A stretch of 64,000 bases of DNA from Atriophallophorus winterbourni (Eukaryota > Platyhelminthes > Trematoda > Plagiorchiida > Microphallidae): assembly GCA_013407085.1 (NCBI GenBank), contig JACCGJ010024105.1, forward strand, positions 23,463 through 87,462, read 5' to 3'. Shown here one piece after another: positions 56,201-62,879 of the stretch. A program made the position numbers and the translations under genes. Within the stretch, counting starts at the first letter, position 1; every line of letters begins with the position of its first letter. Under the pieces are notes generated by a model. It searched no databases and was not told where the DNA came from. It worked only from the letters and a program-made list of their open reading frames with translations.

Positions 56201-58325
56201 TCTTGTCTGCTGGCTTTTCATTGATCCAAAGGTTGCTGCCAACTGATGGTGCTGGTTAATTAAGGCCTTTGCTGAGTGTCGTGCTTCGAGGAATTTTCGG
56301 ATATGTCAGTTGTTTCCTTTGGCTACTATCTACTTGTTGTCATAATCAAACTGGCAACAAGATCGACTAACATTTATTAAGATCAATTATTTTCAGTCAT
56401 GTATGCATACAGCTTACCGGTGTTTATGTGGACTTGTGCTCAGCTTGTTACCACTTTTTTCCAATATAGCTGATTTTTAAGAAGAAAAAGAAAGAATCTA
56501 AAGCTTTATTCAAAAATATTCGAAATTAGAGCTTCGCAATAATGCTTAATACAAAATGCACGGTACACAATTACAAAATATCAACGAGACAAATATTTTC
56601 TCAATTGTTCGATTACAAAATCTTATTTAAAGAGATGGTTTGAGGCGAAAGAGATGAAGGAATGCAATTTCTTCAGGCAATTTCGTCTACGATAATCGAT
56701 TTTTCTTCTATTGCAACTCTAGCTCTCGAATCACTGAAATAATTGTGTAATGTTACCGTGGGTTACGGTGTAAATTCCATTTTCACTTGTTGAAGGACCC
56801 GAGATGCAGTATGTCATCTATGTTTAGCATACGACAGGTCGTCCGATTCTGTTATCATCTATGTTACTTAATTGTAAACGGTTGACCTTGTTTCGCATTA
56901 TGAGGCCCGTGTTTATCCTTCTGGAAAATTGTGAACAAATATTCTGCTTGTCTTCTTAGTTCCTATGTGTTACAATGTATACTGTTCCGTTGAACTGGAT
57001 TCGGCTGCAGTTAATTACTGTCGGCTGCTTGCTTTGGAAGTTCAAAATTTGTTCTGCGTCTGTATTCTTACTGTTACTAAATTTCCTTTCCTTTCCGCCT
57101 CATTCGAATGTTCGTAAATGCCAAAAAGCCGTCTATCTCGTTTCATGATAAATCGAATTCACTTGAATACATAATTAAGTAGTCGATGTGATTCATCTCG
57201 TTCGTTTTCTTAAAAAATCACCGTGCCATATCTTTGTTCGAAATAATGGCAGAATGACTCATTTCGAACTTCACAAGACTAATTTGGCAATTACGAAATG
57301 TCCGAAAAGTATTACGTACTATCAGTCAGCGTTACCCGAAAGCCAGATGAAACACCTGTTTAAATGAATCTGTGGTTAGCAACGTAATGGAAAATGTTTG
57401 TGACCGATCTGGGAATCATAATCATTAAAAAACCAGCTTATGATTGGTCAGGTGAATGTAATTTAAGCTTGATCTCTGTTCGTACTGACACCCTTGGTCT
57501 GACGAAGCTTCTGTTTCAGAAGCCAAACGTTACCAATAAACTACTCTCACCGATTCACTACAATTTTTTTCATGAATCTGTGGTTACTTCTGCAGTTGAG
57601 CCCATTCAATCCCCACTAGGAAATTGATGTACACAATTGACCTTCCCGTATTTCGTGTCATTAGAACTGGAGCCGCCAGCCTGATACTTATTCGACAGTT
57701 GTAATTTTATAATACATTCCCTTTATAGTCTTTGTCCTTCATATATTTAGTAATTATAAGTAAATCTGTGTTTCCCGTGTTCACCGATATATAAATCTAA
57801 TATCATTGCATTTTCACAGAGAGCACTCGAAGTCAATCTGGGTGATGCAGTATTGCTGAGAGGTTTGGGAAGATGGTAAACGTGGTACAATTCAACGATA
57901 ATGTTCAGGTGTTACGTGGTTTCAAGTTGGTCTTGGTTAGAGCGAACTCTAGCATCTGCTGTACACGAACTCGCGCCATGTTCAACGTTTAATGAGGTAA
58001 CACGTTTCAGAGTAATCTTCATTTAAGGCTTTGAAATACTTTCTAGATGCGAATGGAAGTAAGTCACGTCTGGATAGTTTGCCCATTTTCAGGAAATGAC
58101 GAGAACGCTGAAACGTACATTTACTTAGCGAAATGTTACATCGAACTGGGTCAACCGCAATCCGCTAAGCGTTTTCTCGAGGAAATTATAACAATGACAG
58201 ATGATGACAATGATTCAAAAGCGGTAAACTCTTGCGATTCATTTGATTCATCTAACTTAATTAGATCAAGATGGAGGCAACAATGTTGTTATCAGATTTA
58301 TCTGGAAAATAACGGCCGCCATTGA
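40775..58325 (+). CDS. RMDN (regulator of microtubule dynamics / FAM82) family protein, seven exons
   Basis: Exons: 40775-40961, 40988-41100, 41130-41219, 57820-57875, 57909-57996, 58028-58058, 58093-58325 (stop). All introns are GT-AG, phases agree, and the total is 798 nt including stop, 265 residues. Introns are 26, 29, 16,600, 33, 31 and 34 bp. The product follows the RMDN pattern: N-terminal helices, a TPR-like block (YFAIFLEARANFQGVFKW), RALEVNLGDAVLLRGLGRW then CYVVSSWSWLERTLAS, a STFNEALKYFLDAN motif and a final TPR-like AETYIYLAKCYIELGQ. RMDN proteins are TPR proteins linked to microtubules and, in some members, to mitochondria or ER contacts. I see no signal peptide or membrane segment. 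The ATG at 40775 is the first in frame after a stop at 40757-40759. Human RMDN1 is somewhat longer. Which RMDN paralogue this is cannot be told. Confidence 0.85.
41430..42645 (-). pseudogene. CR1/Jockey-like LINE fragment (family G), RT and C-terminal part
   Basis: Minus strand: FIDFSKAFDRVPF at about 42590-42640, SGVTQGSVLGPLLFKVYVNDLP and LLFADDLKVW (42320-42568). The C-terminal part follows with STYVRPVLEYGLPAT (41769-42020) and VRYDLLLTRRILLGS, TRGHALKLQKRR (41600-41869). GVTQG replaces GVPQG. Several frameshifts. It is joined at 42645 to an RTE fragment of the same orientation. Confidence 0.65.
42646..43620 (-). mobile_element. RTE LINE 5' fragment (5' UTR and start of endonuclease)
   Basis: 42648-42836 reads MLPGFHDDVWNIRGV and TRLPDTGMLTEKDYTF, matching the RTE endonuclease at 50150-49980. 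42890-43620 matches the RTE 5' region at 50290-50960, plus about 100 further upstream bases shared with 25340-25430. It stops at 42646, where family G begins. Confidence 0.75.
43730..45457 (+). pseudogene. CR1-like LINE, endonuclease end and RT, decayed
   Basis: Plus strand: LLNGIPLYNHISYNI and PSILDHFSTSD, PPGLSDHGVI (44072-44386), which is the endonuclease C-terminal region. RT traces follow: NYRPVNLLPMISKVLKRL-like at about 44970-45030, DISKIFDRVNHSLLL at 45190-45230, and a broken GVPQG region at 45350. It is interrupted at 45458 by an E-family LINE and resumes at 46166. Confidence 0.6.
45458..46165 (-). pseudogene. E-family CR1 LINE, C-terminal end
   Basis: The frame 45558-46034 on the minus strand reads TYLRPVMEYGVQSWSPSAKM, LFDFPYRRIRGDLILLYK and SRLNCRRYFYSVRVSFTWNSLP, closely matching the E-family copies at 59745-60272 and 62983-63732. 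The 3' end has a GAATTAC-type tail (45458-45470). It is 5'-truncated at about 46165 (DLGVWI). Confidence 0.7.
46166..46835 (+). pseudogene. CR1-like LINE, C-terminal part (continuation of 43730-45457)
   Basis: The plus strand reads TYLRPVTEYAVQSWSSWLKK, NKPYEQRIAHNNLFDF and SRLNCKSCSYYV, an E-related C-terminal region with stops. It continues the 43730-45457 LINE after the minus-strand insertion. Confidence 0.55.
46850..46930 (-). repeat. RTE 3' terminal motif (CTGATGA...GAAACCGG)
   Basis: The minus strand reads CACCTGATGACAGCAAACAG then CCAGAAACCGGTAGTGG. The same block recurs on the plus strand at 52446-52483, and a piece recurs at 58573-58590. It ends with GTGAGCCACACATTACTTTG, also found in the fold-back element loop. 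Confidence 0.6.
47050..48996 (-). pseudogene. RTE reverse transcriptase and C-terminal domain, two frameshifts
   Basis: Three frame pieces. 48502-48966: GIKRAIGPNK, KAIDRLANGKAPGDDGIPPEL, KNKGDRGDCNNYRGIS. 47966-48487: ESQCGFRKGRSTVDMIFSL, YAVFIDLTKAFDYVSREGL, RRGVKQGCVLAPTLF. 47050-48036: IRDLLFADDAAFIAHS with the catalytic FADD, then RLRWLGHVYRMENGRIPKD and the final CKRCGRDC box. One base is lost at about 48505 (GIS-LLNVVGK) and one is gained at about 48030. A stop at 48997-48999 separates it from the endonuclease in the same frame. All catalytic motifs are present. Confidence 0.85.
48997..50265 (-). CDS. RTE endonuclease domain
   Basis: An open frame of 422 residues. Motifs: LGTWNVRSM (start of domain), VAALQETRLPDTG (catalytic Glu), LVNVYAPTL, VVLGDFNARVG (catalytic Asp), NGQRLLELC, LDLILV and DTDHSLVCAKL (Asp-His pair). 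It ends with a TAA in place of an expected Gln codon at 48997-48999 (SLNI-stop-KAADTGN). This is the nicking nuclease of the RTE; the domain itself looks intact. Confidence 0.85.
   Translation of the reverse strand: MRIRNQPTSRLYFSAPANRNTEQQMSVLKLGTWNVRSMLPGFHDDVSNIRGVRKSAVINNELKRLNVDVAALQETRLPDTGKLTESDYTFFWKGRGSDEPRLHGVGFAVRNDILKATEPSSSGSERIWTLNLRCITGTITLVNVYAPTLSATPAEKDAFYHNLTAVLKNVPQKNCVVVLGDFNARVGADYESWQNCLGRFGVGKTNENGQRLLELCTQFNLCVSNTFFQTKPQHKVSWKHPRSKHWHQLDLILVKRTNIGSVLLTRSYQSADCDTDHSLVCAKLKLPHTRFHRTKLSAKPRIDVTRMCEPNLTARFAKAFTDEFNKTTPLESASENWELIKSCICRVALSTFGPKKARTSDWFEANASEMTAVLDEKRSAFLRFKGMPTDENLRLLRAARNKVQQTARRCANDYWTDVSLNI
50961..51351. other. No gene recognised
   Basis: Short ORFs only. 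Confidence 0.4.
51352..51639. repeat. Unassigned repeat
   Basis: 51358-51450 resembles 35676-35770 (GCAACCTGATAGTATCTTAG). It may be the upstream part of the adjacent Penelope-like element, but no motif supports that. Confidence 0.35.
51640..52065 (+). mobile_element. Penelope-like element, GIY-YIG endonuclease tail and 3' end
   Basis: The plus strand reads RLAIRRHDP, then SIHADQFGHQFDWDNAKILA, KENNRRAREFFKVWHS-like and LATTYGPMKTRWAEMQHINS with some stops. The HxxxxxHxxDWxNxxIL pattern is the end of the GIY-YIG nuclease of Penelope-like elements. It is followed by the conserved CACTTCGAAATAAG and a hammerhead-like core at 51983-52022. Related copies are at 56066-56460 and 59150-60700. Confidence 0.7.
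51983..52022 (+). ncRNA. Hammerhead-ribozyme-like core in Penelope-like end
   Basis: CTGATGA (51988-51994), then a hairpin of six pairs (GTTATC with GATGAC around TAGCTT), then GAAACG (52014-52019). The core order CUGAUGA, stem II, GAAA is preserved. One extra U sits between the core and stem II. Hammerheads are known in Penelope-like elements; activity here is untested. Confidence 0.5.
52428..52500 (+). mobile_element. RTE 3' end fragment
   Basis: CACCTGATGACGGCAAACAG then GTAGTGG matches the RTE 3' terminus (minus strand of 46880-46918). Confidence 0.55.
52790..53000. repeat. Fold-back element: 80-bp inverted arms, 51-bp loop
   Basis: The arms 52790-52869 and 52921-53000 are reverse complements with two mismatches by my count. 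The loop 52870-52920 contains GACCAAAGTAATGTGTTGCTC, which matches the RTE 3' terminus at 46840-46862. A partial copy in the opposite orientation is at 58585-58700. No coding capacity. Confidence 0.85.
53001..55054. other. Intronic DNA, no gene recognised
   Basis: AT-rich with short ORFs (for example 54270-54542) that show no motif. No repeat family recognised. Confidence 0.4.
55055..56065 (-). repeat. Left copy of inverted duplication (gypsy-tail side)
   Basis: It matches the reverse complement of about 60570-61520. The gypsy 3' end lies at 55060-55140, and the sequence runs into the Penelope-like end at 56065. Anchors include TCTTAATCTAGACATAATAA and GACTCTCGG-type stretches on both copies. 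Divergence is moderate. Confidence 0.7.
56060..56103 (-). ncRNA. Hammerhead-ribozyme-like core in Penelope-like end
   Basis: The minus strand has GACGTTTTG, CTGATGA, a perfect 18-base palindromic stem (GTCATCAAGCTTGATGAC), then GAAATG. GAAAC of the other copies is GAAAT here. Confidence 0.45.
56066..56460 (-). mobile_element. Penelope-like element end with GIY-YIG tail
   Basis: The minus strand carries the counterpart of 51660-52040: decayed GIY-YIG C-terminal codons (56230-56440), a hammerhead-like core at 56060-56103, and GGAACAACATCC on the outer side. It shows the uninterrupted form of the site where the E-family LINE has inserted at 59633. Confidence 0.65.
56461..57819. other. Intronic DNA up to the RMDN exon 4 acceptor
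   Basis: No gene or repeat recognised. The 77-residue ORF at 57394-57627 has no motif. Confidence 0.4.
57820..58325 (+). CDS. RMDN gene, exons 4-7
   Basis: Exon 4 (57820-57875): RALEVNLGDAVLLRGLGR and the first two bases of a Trp codon. Exon 5 (57909-57996): CYVVSSWSWLERTLASAV to STFNE. Exon 6 (58028-58058): ALKYFLDANG. Exon 7 (58093-58325): NDENAETYIYLAKCYIELGQ through the stop. Introns are 33, 31 and 34 bp, all GT-AG. The W-CY junction and ALKYF motif are RMDN family landmarks and fall exactly across the splice joints. The C-terminal tail after about residue 225 is not conserved to my eye. Confidence 0.85.
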
Positions 58326-58466
58326 TCGAGAAATATCAAGTGGATATTTCGATTTCATTTTCCCAGTCTTCAATCATACAAGAAATATTCTTTTCATCCA
58401 CCGTTCTCAATTAAACGTAGAATCGATCCACGATAAATTGACATACGACTGATTTAAACCGGATCT

Positions 58467-58472
58467 AATAAA
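58467..58472 (+). terminator. Candidate polyadenylation signal of RMDN gene
   Basis: AATAAA 142 bp after the stop codon, the first one downstream. Confidence 0.4.
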
Positions 58473-58559
58473 GTGGTTCGGTTCTGACAAGTAAATCGTT
58501 GGTCTGTTTAGGAACTTCCTTGTAAAGTAGAACGTTGCTCATATCCGCTGAACTTACAC

Positions 58560-58700
58560 GCTACAACCGGTTTCTCTCTGTAGTGTGGGGGAAGTGAGCA
58601 ATAACCTACGCTGGTCACCCATAAGCACCTTGAGTGCTTGACCAGTAATCGATGAGCGATTCTGTGTTTGAGCATCGTGGTTCCTTGTAAGAACCCTATT
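58560..58700 (-). repeat. Partial fold-back element copy with RTE 3' piece
   Basis: AGTGAGCAATAACC, CATAAGCACCTTGAGTGC and GATTCTGTGTTTGAGCATC match the loop and one arm of 52790-53000 in reverse orientation. ACCGGTTTCTCTCTGTAGTG upstream resembles the RTE 3' motif. Confidence 0.6.
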
Positions 58701-59149
58701 AAACGGCGGCTTCAAAGTCTCATTTAGAGTAATAGTAGTTTAGCAGATTTTGTCGGTTCATTTGTATCCGCGATGAAGGTAAATCACCCTTCACCGTTTT
58801 ACATTCAACCCGAAATACTGAATATTTGGCATTGAATTGTAGATCACGGATTGCTGGATAGCTAATTTTCACCGAGGGTTTTCAAAGTGATGTGCTTTGC
58901 TAGTAAATTGTGAATTTTAGCATTTATATTTGTTGTTTTATTACATTAATGGGCTCTCTATTGATTAGTAAAAGGCTCAAATGTATAATTTATTTGAATA
59001 AATTTAATGCCGATCGGAATCAGTAGTCATGAAAAAAGCTGACAATGAATTGGTAACATAGAATATTGGATAACACAGCTATAAGAATGACTTATAAAAG
59101 AGGCAGAAAACTCTGTTCCTTAGTAGTGCATCTCAAATAAGTCACCTTC
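58701..59149. other. No gene recognised
   Basis: Short ORFs only. Confidence 0.4.
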
Positions 59150-59632
59150 AGGTTGCGCGATGAATTGTGTTTATAAAATCAAGTGCAAGGTTTAACTGGG
59201 TGTATTTTAGGAAAGGGACTAGGGAACTCAGTACTAGGATAAACGAGCACCGAAAAAGAATCATTAATCAACCCCTAATTCTAGTGAATATCAACCACGA
59301 ATCTGGAATTCCGCTCTAGCTGAACACGTTGTGGATGCAGGTCACAGCGTGGAACTTGATGACGTGTAAATTACAAGTCGGTGTGTGAGACCTTATAGGG
59401 AAAGAACTCACACTTAGGTCGTTGAAATAAAAAGGCTGAGAATGTGGTCAACAAGGTGGATGGGGTGGATATCTTCACAATCGTGTGTTTAGTCCTGCAG
59501 CAGATTAGGATTAACGTGCATGACGTGCACACCGATTATGTAATCAGGCTCTTCGGTCAGCGAACCTTTGGACCCATGAAAAGCCACCAGAAAGGAGTGC
59601 AGATTATGAACTCGGCCAACTCCCAGAGGTAA
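59150..59632 (+). pseudogene. Penelope-like element GIY-YIG endonuclease, first part
   Basis: The plus strand reads VYKIKCKV (the VYxIxC entry of GIY-YIG), then INEHRKRIINQ-like, NSALAEHVVDAGHSVELDDV and RCVRPYRERTHT with stops. It continues to GPMKSHQKGVQIMNSANSQ at 59570-59630 and is interrupted by the E-family LINE at 59633; Penelope sequence resumes at 60478. Confidence 0.65.
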
Positions 59633-60477
59633 TTCAAAGTAATTCAAAGTTTTAATGGTCCAAAAAGCAAATACTTTAAGTAACCGCATATTAAAATATA
59701 GGGAATTCATAAAAACAACACAAATGTTTTATACACATGGAAAGTCAGCACGTGTATTCAGGTGCAAGGTTGGGTTTGGTCAACATATACTTGTCAAGTT
59801 CAGCCTTGAACATGTTCAGGCTTGTTGCGCAAATTATATGTGGGGCCAGGGAGTTCCATAGAAAACAGACTCTGACAGCAAAGAAAAACCTTCGACAATT
59901 TGATCTGGAGTGTGGAATAATTAACTTGTATCCATGCGATCTGCTACCACGTGCTGCTTGCCGATGAAACAGGTGTTCAAGTGGGTGATCCACTGTATGC
60001 AGAATGTTGAAAAGCAGGATCAAGTCACCCCTGAGACGACGGTACGAAAAGTCAAAGAGGTTTAGTGTTGCAATCCGCTCCTCGTATGACCTGTTGTATA
60101 GCCCGGTCACCAGTTTTGTAGCGCGGTGGTATACCCGTTGCAGCAAGGTCATGTCCTTTTGTAACCATGGGGACCATGCTTGAACAGCATACCCCATTGT
60201 TGGTCTGATATAGGTGTTAATTATACGTGGGAGTATCTGCTTTGAGAAACGACCAAAGATCCTTCTGAGCAATGCTAAGATTTGGCAGGACTTTTGTATA
60301 CAACAGAACAGTGCCGTGAAGACTTCAGGTTACTGCTAATCCACACGCCCAGGTCTTTCTCTTCAGTAACCCATGAAAGTTGCTGAGATCCCAGAGAGTA
60401 TGTGAATTCGAATGATTTACCAACTTTCAACATTTTACATTTTTGGATGTTGAATGATAAGCAGTTCCGCAGTACGG
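59633..60477 (-). mobile_element. E-family CR1 LINE, 5'-truncated, copy 1
   Basis: Minus strand: RT C-terminal region, with the 3' end marked by two to three AATTCAAAGT units at 59633-59650. The sequence is nearly identical to 62880-63725. It is inserted in a Penelope-like element; the uninterrupted site is seen at 56135-56165. Confidence 0.8.
59745..60470 (-). pseudogene. E-family LINE RT C-terminal domain, copy 1
   Basis: 59745-60272 reads INTYIRPTMGYAVQAWSPWL, LLQRVYHRATKLVTGLYNRS and FDFSYRRLRGDLILLFNIL. 60275-60493 reads FNIQKCKMLKVGKSFEFTYS and TEEKDLGVWISSN. One base is missing at about 60295 relative to copy 2, which breaks the frame. Confidence 0.75.
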
Positions 60478-60700
60478 ACAGATGGAACATCACAAAGCAA
60501 AGAATACCTATTACAAGTCACTTCAAAAGAAGTTTTGCTGATAATGTTATCAAGCTTGATGACTAAACGTTCAAACAAATTAAAAAAAACTCTACGGAAC
60601 AACATCCATATCTTGAGCTACGAATAATCTTTTCTATTGTTAAACGTGTTTCTTATTTTTGTTATCGACTAGATTGGTGAGTAAAAAGTTATTTAACCTG
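60478..60700 (+). mobile_element. Penelope-like element end, continuation
   Basis: It continues 59632 after the LINE: GGACAGATGGAACATCAC, AATACCTATTACAAGTCACTT, then a decayed hammerhead-like core at 60535-60572 (CTGATAA, stem, CTAAACG). GGAACAACATCCATA follows at about 60597. Confidence 0.6.
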
Positions 60701-61520
60701 TAGTGGAACACTTCACTCCACGACAGCTCAAAGTTGCAATAAGATATCAGACTATGTACAAAGGACGCGATTGTAGTGATTCAGCACGAAGATGCATGTT
60801 CACTTTCATAATGTAGCTGTGGAAGTAATGCACATTCACATTAGGCTGGTAGCCATATTGGTCTATCCTCGATACTTTCCACCTTCAACTCGTAGACAAC
60901 ACAATACAAAATTTGAATCTTAAATTCATTACAAATTTATTACGTATAGATTAAGAGATGTAAGGAATTGCATCATTGCACGCGATTATATGTGACCTAA
61001 TACGCCATCCTTTATTATAATTTTGTCGTAAATTTTAACGCGCCATAACATTTCCAAGAAATTTAAACAGCTAATTATATATTTTGTATTGTGTATTTCC
61101 AGAACGAATGTATTTTGTATATTAAAAGCATCAATCGCTCGCATTAATTAGGACAAATTTAGCACAGGTTTACTAGTACACGTCCAGAGCATATCTTATC
61201 ATCTTTGTCATTTGCCTCACAAATTAGTGCGTCAAAATGTCATTAGATAACGTTGAAATCTGGGCTGAACTGATGTTTGATATCTTTAAAAACATTCAAC
61301 AGCAGATTGTTTAATTCCTTTCGTTAAAATTTAAAAATGTGAAGTAAATTAGCCAGGAGTGTTAACCATAGACTCTCGGAAAATAAGCAAGAACAGGAAG
61401 GGCCAAAAACCGATGCAAAATTCGTAACCTTTCTAAAATTTGGGTTTAGCGGGAATTGTATGAAAACGGTTCAAGTGACAGTATCTCCAGATAAATGATC
61501 AGATAAATAAGGCCATTTTT
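60680..61520 (+). repeat. Right copy of inverted duplication
   Basis: Reverse complement of 55055-55960. Shared anchors include TGTACAAAGGACGCGATTG, AAATTTAAACAGCTAAT and CAGCAGATTGTTTAATTCC. It connects the Penelope-like end to the 3' side of the Ty3-like element (minus). Confidence 0.7.
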
Positions 61521-61949
61521 ATCAGACGATTGGGCCGGTGAATTCCAAGTGCACTCGATCCCAGGGTTGGGTTGTGAGAATTGGTTGTTGAAGAGGGGGC
61601 GATTTCGCAGCTTTTTGGCACCCAGAGAATAACGAACCACATTTTCGATATCTTTGTCGGTACCCGGCCAGAACACTTGAGATCTTGCGATTGCTTTCAT
61701 TAGACCGATTCCGGGGTGTCCCAGATGGAGTTGTCTGAGAGTTCGAAAATGGAGAGAAGAGGGGATTATTACATGGTTAGTGTACATGAGGCAATCATTA
61801 ATGATAGAAAGGGACCCACCTCGTCTCGAGAGGGCGAACAATGTACCCTTCCGAATTTTCTGTGTATTCGATGGCTTTCCGGAAAATTGGTTCTGATCTT
61901 GATTCCCTCCTAATTTCCGACACTGTGAACGGGAGTGCTCTGACCGCAT
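61446..61949 (-). pseudogene. Integrase N-terminal region
   Basis: Reads CLMYTNHVIIPSSLHFRTLRQ, LHLGHPGIGLMKAIARSQVF and WPGTDKDIENVVRYS. The CxxC of the zinc site is degraded (YSLGAKK). The sequence then frays at PGIECTWNSPAQSSDKNG, just before the first catalytic Asp region. It overlaps the gag-containing frame by about 150 bp in another frame, so a frameshift lies near 61850. Confidence 0.65.
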
Positions 61950-62511
61950 CAGATAATTGGCGACCGATTGTTTGCTCAGCTATGTTAGCAATTACAAAGT
62001 CTTCTTGCTGGTTAACACAAAGGCTGAGTGATCGTGGAAAGGGTTTTGATGTCCGGGTGGGACGATTTGGGAAGAACCTTTTTCGTTTGTTTGGTGTCTT
62101 CCGTTTGGCTGTTTTATGACAGAACCCATATTTGTGTCCTATTCGATTGCATTGCTTGCATCGATTGGTTCTGTAGGAGCATTCCCGGTGAAAGTGCCAG
62201 TCTCCGCAATGTCTGCACGAATACGGTGGCTTGGATTTTTTGGCTGTGTTTGGCAGCTTTGGTTGTAGTGCTGGATGCGGAGACGGGTGTTGAGTGTTGA
62301 TCTGGTTTGGTTGATGTACCACCTGGATTGTGAGATTATCACGAATGTTCGACTGCACGAGGACGGAGTCGTCTTTAATGTTCATGAGACGTTGGTGTTT
62401 TTCTCCGATGGCTTGGAGCGTCATAGGTGGATCCTGCTCGAGAAGATTCAGTAAGCGAGTCCGAATATCTGTAATCTCGAGAATCGCAGACTGATGATAA
62501 AAATGAGACAT
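61798..62511 (-). pseudogene. Gag C-terminal part with two zinc knuckles, fused to pol remnant
   Basis: 237 residues. Two knuckle-like motifs (CRHCGDWHFHREC; CKQCNRIGHKYGFC) are followed by a basic run (KRKTPNKRKRFF) and then residues that read into the pol region (ALPFTVSEIRRESRSEPIFRKA), which sits shortly before integrase in complete elements. The region between, including protease and RT, is gone. Confidence 0.65.
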
Positions 62512-62549
62512 TTAAGTTGGTCGTCAGTCAGTGAGCGCAATCTGAAGCG

Positions 62550-62879
62550 TCAACACTCTCTATTAACGTCTCCAAGATGTGTCACAAAATCCGTTGTTTC
62601 ACTCATGACCAAATTAAGACAGCGGTAACGGAAACTGAATAGAGATAATTGATCACCAAAACATTGCTTGAGTGATTCGACTGTCTTGAATCTTTGAATC
62701 CTTGTCTCTTCGAATTTACGCTCACGTGGGTTCTGAGGCAGCATTAAATTACAATATTTCTCTAATTCCGCTGCACCCAATTTAGGCAACAGCAGTCGAA
62801 CTTTGCCGTCATCTTCAAGTTCCTTGAGGTCAATTCGGAATATATCTTCATAACGCCGGAACCATGTGCCGAAAGTCAA
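62550..62879 (-). pseudogene. Gag N-terminal part of Ty3-like element
   Basis: 109 residues starting at the LINE junction: FGTWFRRYEDIFRIDLKEL, then VRLLLPKLGAAELEKYCNLM and FGDQLSLFSFRYRCLNL. This resembles the retrotransposon gag of Ty3-like elements (W-FxRYEDIF). A frameshift near 62530 separates it from the knuckle part. Confidence 0.65.

Larger units (their letters stand above)
41220..57819 (+). other. RMDN intron 3 (16.6 kb), loaded with retroelements
   Basis: Donor GTAAGA at 41220, acceptor TTTTCACAG ending at 57819; both neighbouring exons are phase 0. It contains the LINEs, RTE, Penelope and fold-back features listed separately. All other introns of the gene are 26-34 bp. Confidence 0.75.
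61446..62879 (-). mobile_element. Ty3-like retrotransposon remnant, gag joined to integrase
   Basis: Minus strand: gag from 62879 (WFRRYEDIFRIDLKEL), then zinc knuckles (CRHCGDWHFHRECSY and CKQCNRIGHKYGFC), then directly an integrase N-terminal region (FALSRRGGSLSI, LRQLHLGHPGIGLMKAIARS). Protease, RT and RNase H are missing. Its gag is cut at 62880 by an E-family LINE. Confidence 0.75.

Noticed and set aside
57394..57627. 77-codon ORF upstream of RMDN exon 4 as an additional exon
   Set aside because: Exons 3 and 4 already join in phase across conserved RMDN sequence, and nothing in this ORF fits between them.
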